DNA of 9,155 nucleotides from Anaerolineae bacterium (GTDB lineage Bacteria; Chloroflexota; Anaerolineae; B4-G1), in assembly GCA_030612185.1 (NCBI GenBank), contig JAUWOI010000144.1, positions 1 through 9,155 of the forward strand, given 5' to 3'. Positions 5,700 through 9,155 of this stretch are shown in pieces. Each line of letters starts with the position of its first letter. The stretch's first letter is position 1. The position numbers were made by a program, and so were the translations under genes. Below the pieces are notes generated by a model. The model saw nothing but the letters and a program-made list of their open reading frames with translations. It was not told the DNA's origin and did not search any database.

Positions 5700-6842
5700 T
5701 CATTCCCCTGGCAACGGTAGATAACGCGGCAACACGACAGTGAATTTCGTCCCTGACTTTCCCTTTTCGTAGGGACTTTCGAGCAAAATGCGCCCCTGAT
5801 GGGCATCCACAATCTTCTTGGCGATAGAAAGCCCCAACCCGGACCCACCTACATCTCCCACGTTGCGCGCCCGGAAGAAGTCCTCGAAGATACTGGCCTG
5901 GTCTTCTGGCGGAATGCCGATACCCTCGTCGCTCACCTCGACCCGCAACTCGTCATCTGTCTCCCAGGAACGGAGTGTGACGGTACTTCCCGGGGGCGAG
6001 AACTTGATGGCGTTGTTGAGCAGGTTCGTAAGCACCTGGCGCAACTGCCGTGGGGCTCCCACGATATCCTTGAACTCTTCCGGCGCTTCTACGTTGATCG
6101 TGACCCCCTTCTCCTTGGCCGCCAGCCGCGTATCCTCAACCGAGCGGTCACCAAATTCGCGGGGATTGAAGCGCACGAACTCGGCCTGTATCTGCTCAGG
6201 GCGCATGCGCGCCAGGTCGAGCAGGTTATTGATAAGCCCGGAGAGGTCGTGAATACGCAGCACGCTCCGCTCCAGCATACGCTGCTGCTTGGGAGTCAGT
6301 TCTCCGGTGAAGCCACCCAACATCACCTCCAGATAGTTCTCCACAGCGGCCAACGGGGCTTTTAGTTCGTGCGAGACAATGGAGAGAAAATACGTCAGCA
6401 TGCTGGTCATATCGCTCAGCCGCGTGCCGACCAGTTCGGCAACGCCGCTCATGAGTCTGTAGCCCGCCTGGGGATTCCGAGCCACGAAGTCCCGGAGTTG
6501 CCCGGCGTCGAGCGTGATGAACTTGCACGGTTCCAAACAGATACCGGAGAGTGTAAAAATGTGCGGGGGTACCAGTGCAGACCAGCCCATTGCCCCGCCC
6601 GGCCCAACGATACTCACGTTAGCCCGACGCACCGAACCGTGATGACCCAATTGGATGCGCTTGTCCAGCGCCATTTTGCCCAGCAATACCAACCGTAACC
6701 TGTCAACCGGGTCGCCCTCGCGGGCAAAGGTCTCTCCCTCCTCTCGGGTCTCGATTTCACAGATTTCCATCAGTTCGCCCAGGTCTTCGTGAGGGAGATA
6801 GGCCATTAGGGGAAACCGTTTCAGCATCTCAACAGTAATCAT
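5700..6842 (-). CDS. Soluble sensor histidine kinase with N-terminal CRP-like (cyclic-nucleotide-fold) domain
   Basis: The 380-residue protein has a CRP/cNMP-type beta-roll in residues about 8-120, a dimerisation/phosphoacceptor domain at about 148-215 with His158 in SHELKAPL, and an ATPase domain at about 225-373. Kinase motifs are the N box around Asn273/Asn277 (NAIKFSP), G1 DEGIGI (305-310), the FEDFFRA box (319-325) and G2 GSGLGL (333-338). There is no membrane segment, so it is cytosolic. The CRP-like domain lacks the usual cAMP phosphate-binding cassette with its Glu and Arg, having GWSALVPPHIFTLS (87-100) instead, so the signal is probably not cAMP. A GAGGAG site precedes the ATG at 6842, and the gene follows the membrane kinase by six bases, so both kinases are likely made together. 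Likely targets are the receiver-only regulators downstream. Confidence 0.92.
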   Translation of the reverse strand: MITVEMLKRFPLMAYLPHEDLGELMEICEIETREEGETFAREGDPVDRLRLVLLGKMALDKRIQLGHHGSVRRANVSIVGPGGAMGWSALVPPHIFTLSGICLEPCKFITLDAGQLRDFVARNPQAGYRLMSGVAELVGTRLSDMTSMLTYFLSIVSHELKAPLAAVENYLEVMLGGFTGELTPKQQRMLERSVLRIHDLSGLINNLLDLARMRPEQIQAEFVRFNPREFGDRSVEDTRLAAKEKGVTINVEAPEEFKDIVGAPRQLRQVLTNLLNNAIKFSPPGSTVTLRSWETDDELRVEVSDEGIGIPPEDQASIFEDFFRARNVGDVGGSGLGLSIAKKIVDAHQGRILLESPYEKGKSGTKFTVVLPRYLPLPGE

Positions 6843-6848
6843 CGTCCA

Positions 6849-8288
6849 TCACTCCTCATTATCCCCGCCATCCCGCTGTCCGCCCGGCAGCGCTGTTTGC
6901 AGTGTAAACGAAAAGCGGCTGCCGTATCTTCGTCCTTCAGCATCCTCAAAACAGGGACTCTCAACCCAGATCTCGCCCCCGTGGGCCTCAACGATCTTGC
7001 GGGCAGTGCTAAGGCCTATACCCGCCCCCGGCACGAACTCCTTGCGCCGCGCCCGAAAGTAGTCCTCGAAAATGTGAGGCAGATACAGAGTCGAGATACC
7101 TGGGCCCGTGTCCACCACGTCCACCCGCACCCCGTCGCCCTGCTGGCACACTTCCAGCACTACCTCTCCCCGGCGTGGGGAGAACTTGACGGCATTATCA
7201 AGCAGATTGGTGATGACCTGTTGCAGCCGGCGAGATGCTGCGTGCACCAGCGGCAACTGCTGTGGCAGTTCCACCCGCAGCGCGATCTCCTTCCTCTCCG
7301 CTCTGGCCCGCACCTCCTCAACCGACCGCTGCACAGTGTCGCTCAGCGCTGTTCGCTCCATCTCGGCCAGGATGCGCTCTGGAGCAAGTTGCGACACGTC
7401 CAGGAAATCGTCAATCAACCGAACTAACTCCAGGACGCGGACATTGGCTCGTTCCATCCAGTGACGCTGCTTCTCGACGTTTCCGCCAATCTCACCGACG
7501 AAGCCATCGAGAATCGCCTGCAGGTAGTTGGCAACCACTGCCAGCGGCGTCTTGAGGTCGTGTGAAGCCAATGCCAGGAAGAAGGCCCGCATACGGTCGA
7601 GTTCCTCCAGTTTCCGGCCGATCTCCTCCAGTTCCCGCTCGTGGGCGCGTGTCTGTTGCTCATACCAGTAATGCAGCTCTGCCACAATAGTGGTCACCCC
7701 TACCGTCAAGACGCCTAGAGTCACGACGAAAGCCATCAGCACGGCTGCCACATAAGCCTGCTCCCGGTAGAGATCGGGTGGTACGAATCCCTCCACATGC
7801 ACGTGGGGCAGCCAGCCCAGGCACTCCATCCCGACCAGCAATGCGAACAGCCCTATCGCCAACGCCGAGACCTTGTAGGCGTCATGGCGACTGAGTATGG
7901 TGCAACCAAAACCGACGTGAAAAAGGTAGAACAGGAAAAACGGCGTCTCGATTCCACCGACGAAGTGCAACAGCACAGTCAGTGTGATGAGATCAGTGAC
8001 GACCTGGGCCAAGGCAAAGCGCCGGCCCCAGCGCACCAGGGCCCCAGGTTCCAGGCCGCGTCGCTCGCGCCGCCGCTGCCAGATGCTGAAGAGAACATCG
8101 TAGAAAGCAATGGCAGCGGTGACGCCCAGTACTGGAAACAGCGGCACGCCGACGCCCAGGACGAAACGGGCCACCAGCATGCTGAGCAGCACTGTACCGA
8201 TGGTCAGCCAGCGCAACCGGACGTACTGCCGCAGCCAACGCAACAGCCCCAATTCTTCGACCAATAATCCCGTCAACTCGCCACCCAT
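6849..8288 (-). CDS. Membrane sensor histidine kinase with RegB-like quinone-motif sensor
   Basis: The 479-residue protein starts with about six hydrophobic segments (roughly 24-42, 46-66, 93-110, 114-133, 138-158 and 177-202) with only short loops, so sensing probably occurs in the membrane. Between the third and fourth, GGIETPF (111-117) resembles the GGxxNPF quinone-binding motif of RegB/PrrB. A helical linker (about 208-236) leads to the phosphoacceptor domain with His243 in SHDLKTPL, then the ATPase domain: Asn365 (NAVKFSP), G1 DTGPGI (393-398), FEDYFRA (407-413) and G2 GAGIGL (421-426). The redox cysteine of RegB's phosphoacceptor domain has no counterpart near His243. The ATG at 8288 follows metV by 33 bp; the ribosome binding site there (GGGGATGAG) is weak to moderate. 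It probably phosphorylates one or both receiver-only regulators. Kinase call is firm; quinone sensing is inferred. Confidence 0.92.
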   Translation of the reverse strand: MGGELTGLLVEELGLLRWLRQYVRLRWLTIGTVLLSMLVARFVLGVGVPLFPVLGVTAAIAFYDVLFSIWQRRRERRGLEPGALVRWGRRFALAQVVTDLITLTVLLHFVGGIETPFFLFYLFHVGFGCTILSRHDAYKVSALAIGLFALLVGMECLGWLPHVHVEGFVPPDLYREQAYVAAVLMAFVVTLGVLTVGVTTIVAELHYWYEQQTRAHERELEEIGRKLEELDRMRAFFLALASHDLKTPLAVVANYLQAILDGFVGEIGGNVEKQRHWMERANVRVLELVRLIDDFLDVSQLAPERILAEMERTALSDTVQRSVEEVRARAERKEIALRVELPQQLPLVHAASRRLQQVITNLLDNAVKFSPRRGEVVLEVCQQGDGVRVDVVDTGPGISTLYLPHIFEDYFRARRKEFVPGAGIGLSTARKIVEAHGGEIWVESPCFEDAEGRRYGSRFSFTLQTALPGGQRDGGDNEE

Positions 8289-8321
8289 CTAACTCATCCC
8301 CTGAACACAGGTCAACCCCTC

Positions 8322-9020
8322 TTACTGCTCCTCCACCAGCATCAGGTCCTCGCGCACGATCTTGCGCGGGCCGCCGTCCCGACTCGTTGACCAATCCTTG
8401 GGAGGCTGGATCTCCAGCAATTGGTCCACCCTTCCTAGTTTGACCGCTCGCTCCCAGATCAACTGCCAGGCACAGGGCACGTCGGGGTCTATCTCGCACA
8501 CCCCGTTCTGGGAGCCACCGCACGGCCCGTTCAAAAGTTGCTTGGAGCAGCGGGCGATGGGGCAGATGCCGAACGTCAGGCCCAGGACACAGTTGCCACA
8601 GGCCTGGCAGCGCTCCTCCCACACCCCCTGCTCCTCCGGCAGGCCCAGGAAGGTGGTGTTGAGCCCCGGCAGCGTGAACACATCGGGAAAGCGCTCGTTC
8701 ATCGCCTGCACGCCGATGCCGCAGGCCAGGCTGAGGACGACGTCGTACCTCTTTTCGCCTCTTTCGTCTTCCAGTTGCTCCCTCAGTGGGTCAATGTACT
8801 CCCACTCGCACTGGCGCTGCACCGTGACCTCGTCCACCTCCATCGGGTGATCATCCAGTTTGCTCTTCATCCGCAGCGCCGAGGCCAGGATGCCAACCTC
8901 CTTCTCTCCGCCGGCAAAGCAGACGGTCACGCAGGTTCCGCAACCCGCGACCAACACCTTCCGGGCACCGCCCAGCAGTTCTATGATTTCCTCAAGCGGT
9001 TTCTGTTCACCAACGATCAT
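8322..9020 (-). CDS. metV: MetV-type methylene-THF reductase partner (MTHFR C-terminal-domain family), copy 2
   Basis: The 232-residue protein is a second MetV. The N-terminal part has GCGTC (26-30) with Cys27, Cys30 and a third Cys34, then AGGEKE; Cys71 and Cys100 follow. The C-terminal metal-binding domain has Cys138, 141, 144, 153, 158, 167, 175 and 183, with ICPIARC, LLNGPCGG (163-170) and PKDW (207-210). The start at 9020 is supported by a perfect AGGAGGT at 9025-9031. It shares order and spacing of cysteines with the MetV at 3040-3720, except that it keeps Cys34 and lacks the extra cysteine just before the zinc/iron-sulfur cluster region (Trp134 region here). Next downstream are the two kinases rather than a metF, so its reductase partner is not adjacent. 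It could serve the MetF at 4698-5615. Family is firm; cofactor content is not determinable from sequence alone. Confidence 0.9.
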   Translation of the reverse strand: MIVGEQKPLEEIIELLGGARKVLVAGCGTCVTVCFAGGEKEVGILASALRMKSKLDDHPMEVDEVTVQRQCEWEYIDPLREQLEDERGEKRYDVVLSLACGIGVQAMNERFPDVFTLPGLNTTFLGLPEEQGVWEERCQACGNCVLGLTFGICPIARCSKQLLNGPCGGSQNGVCEIDPDVPCAWQLIWERAVKLGRVDQLLEIQPPKDWSTSRDGGPRKIVREDLMLVEEQ

Positions 9021-9024
9021 TGCG

Positions 9025-9031
9025 ACCTCCT
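9025..9031 (-). promoter_or_regulatory. Consensus ribosome binding site of metV copy 2
   Basis: AGGAGGT on the minus strand stands four bases before the ATG at 9020. It fixes the start. No convincing -35/-10 promoter pair was found in the 89 bases upstream, which are dominated by repeats. Confidence 0.8.
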
Positions 9032-9041
9032 ATGCATAAAA

Positions 9042-9068
9042 CGTAATGCGTAATTGTGATGCGTAATC
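9042..9068. repeat. GTAAT/GCGTAAT direct repeats
   Basis: CGTAATGCGTAATTGTGATGCGTAATC holds three copies of a (T)GCGTAAT or CGTAAT unit. It differs in sequence from arrays A-C but has the same short-unit character and sits in the same kind of place, just before a gene's ribosome binding site. Confidence 0.65.
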
Positions 9069-9088
9069 TAGCAATCAGTGGCTACGGA

Positions 9089-9122
9089 CATTGTTCATTG
9101 TTCATTGGTTCATTGTTCATTG
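9089..9122. repeat. CATTGTT tandem repeat array
   Basis: Five imperfect CATTGTT or CATTGGTT units run from 9089 to 9122. On the minus strand they read AACAATG or AACCAATG. This array differs in sequence from the TACCAAT arrays and overlaps the likely 3' end of the gene entering from the right edge. Confidence 0.8.
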
Positions 9123-9155
9123 CCCAGCGGGTTAGGTCCCAACTCCCGCACTTTC
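9110..9155 (-). CDS. Possible C-terminal end of an upstream gene (partial)
   Basis: Reading the minus strand from 9154 gives KVRELGPNPLGNEQ and a TGA at 9110-9112. The RELGPNPL part looks like a real protein C terminus, and similar endings occur, from memory, in MvhD-type hydrogenase iron-sulfur subunits, which would fit a MetVF-Hdr cluster. Only 14 codons are visible, so the call rests on little. The last three residues and the stop would come from the CATTGTT repeat. Another frame stays open past it, so this is tentative. Confidence 0.3.
   Translation of the reverse strand, partial: KVRELGPNPLGNEQ

Noticed and set aside
6480..6821. cAMP binding by the soluble kinase
   Set aside because: The Glu and Arg of the phosphate-binding cassette are not seen.
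342..9053. Many plus-strand open frames opposite the genes
   Set aside because: They are antisense shadows in GC-rich DNA, with no recognisable domains, lying across well-supported minus-strand genes.
9021..9088. A sigma70-type promoter before metV copy 2
   Set aside because: A TATGCA-like -10 exists but no acceptable -35 at the right spacing; the A/T content comes from repeats.

Overview
The window looks like a GC-rich chromosomal segment of an anaerobic bacterium, most likely a member of the Chloroflexota (Anaerolineae or a relative). That placement is inferred from three things: intergenic arrays of TACCAAT-type repeats (read through, they encode peptides like YQSTNLPIYQ), a Uma2-family protein with an Ala/Glu/Arg-rich coiled-coil tail, and a Wood-Ljungdahl methyl-branch gene set. 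No rRNA or other taxonomic marker is present. All genes lie on the minus strand, so transcription runs from high to low coordinates.

Layout in transcription order. At 9155-9110 there may be the last codons of an upstream gene. A short repeat-rich gap follows, then a MetV-type protein (9020-8322), a membrane histidine kinase (8288-6849) and a soluble histidine kinase with a CRP-like sensor domain (6842-5700). After a hairpin repeat array come a MetF-type methylenetetrahydrofolate reductase (5615-4698) and two receiver-only response regulators (4639-4244 and 4240-3842). After a second repeat array come a second MetV (3720-3040), a second MetF (3043-2165) and a fused HdrC-HdrB iron-sulfur protein (2152-935). 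After a third repeat array the window ends with a Uma2-family protein (830-30).

The metabolic core is methylene-THF reduction. MetF is the flavoprotein reductase and MetV its cysteine-rich partner. HdrCB is an electron-transfer or disulfide-reductase module. metV-metF-hdrCB resembles the MetVF-HdrCBA-MvhD cluster known from acetogens such as Moorella thermoacetica, but HdrA and MvhD are not in the window. Two MetV and two MetF paralogs are present, and the first pair is split by the two kinases. The kinases and the receiver-only proteins form an apparently complete two-component set, without a DNA-binding output domain, embedded in the methyl-branch cluster. The membrane kinase carries a GGxxTPF segment resembling the quinone-binding motif of RegB/PrrB. 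This suggests that redox state is sensed and relayed to the methyl-branch enzymes, possibly by protein-protein contact.

Each of the three internal repeat arrays starts at, or one base after, the stop codon of the gene upstream and fills the gap almost to the next ribosome binding site. They divide the cluster into blocks: metV-HK-HK, metF-RR-RR, metV-metF-hdrCB, and uma2.
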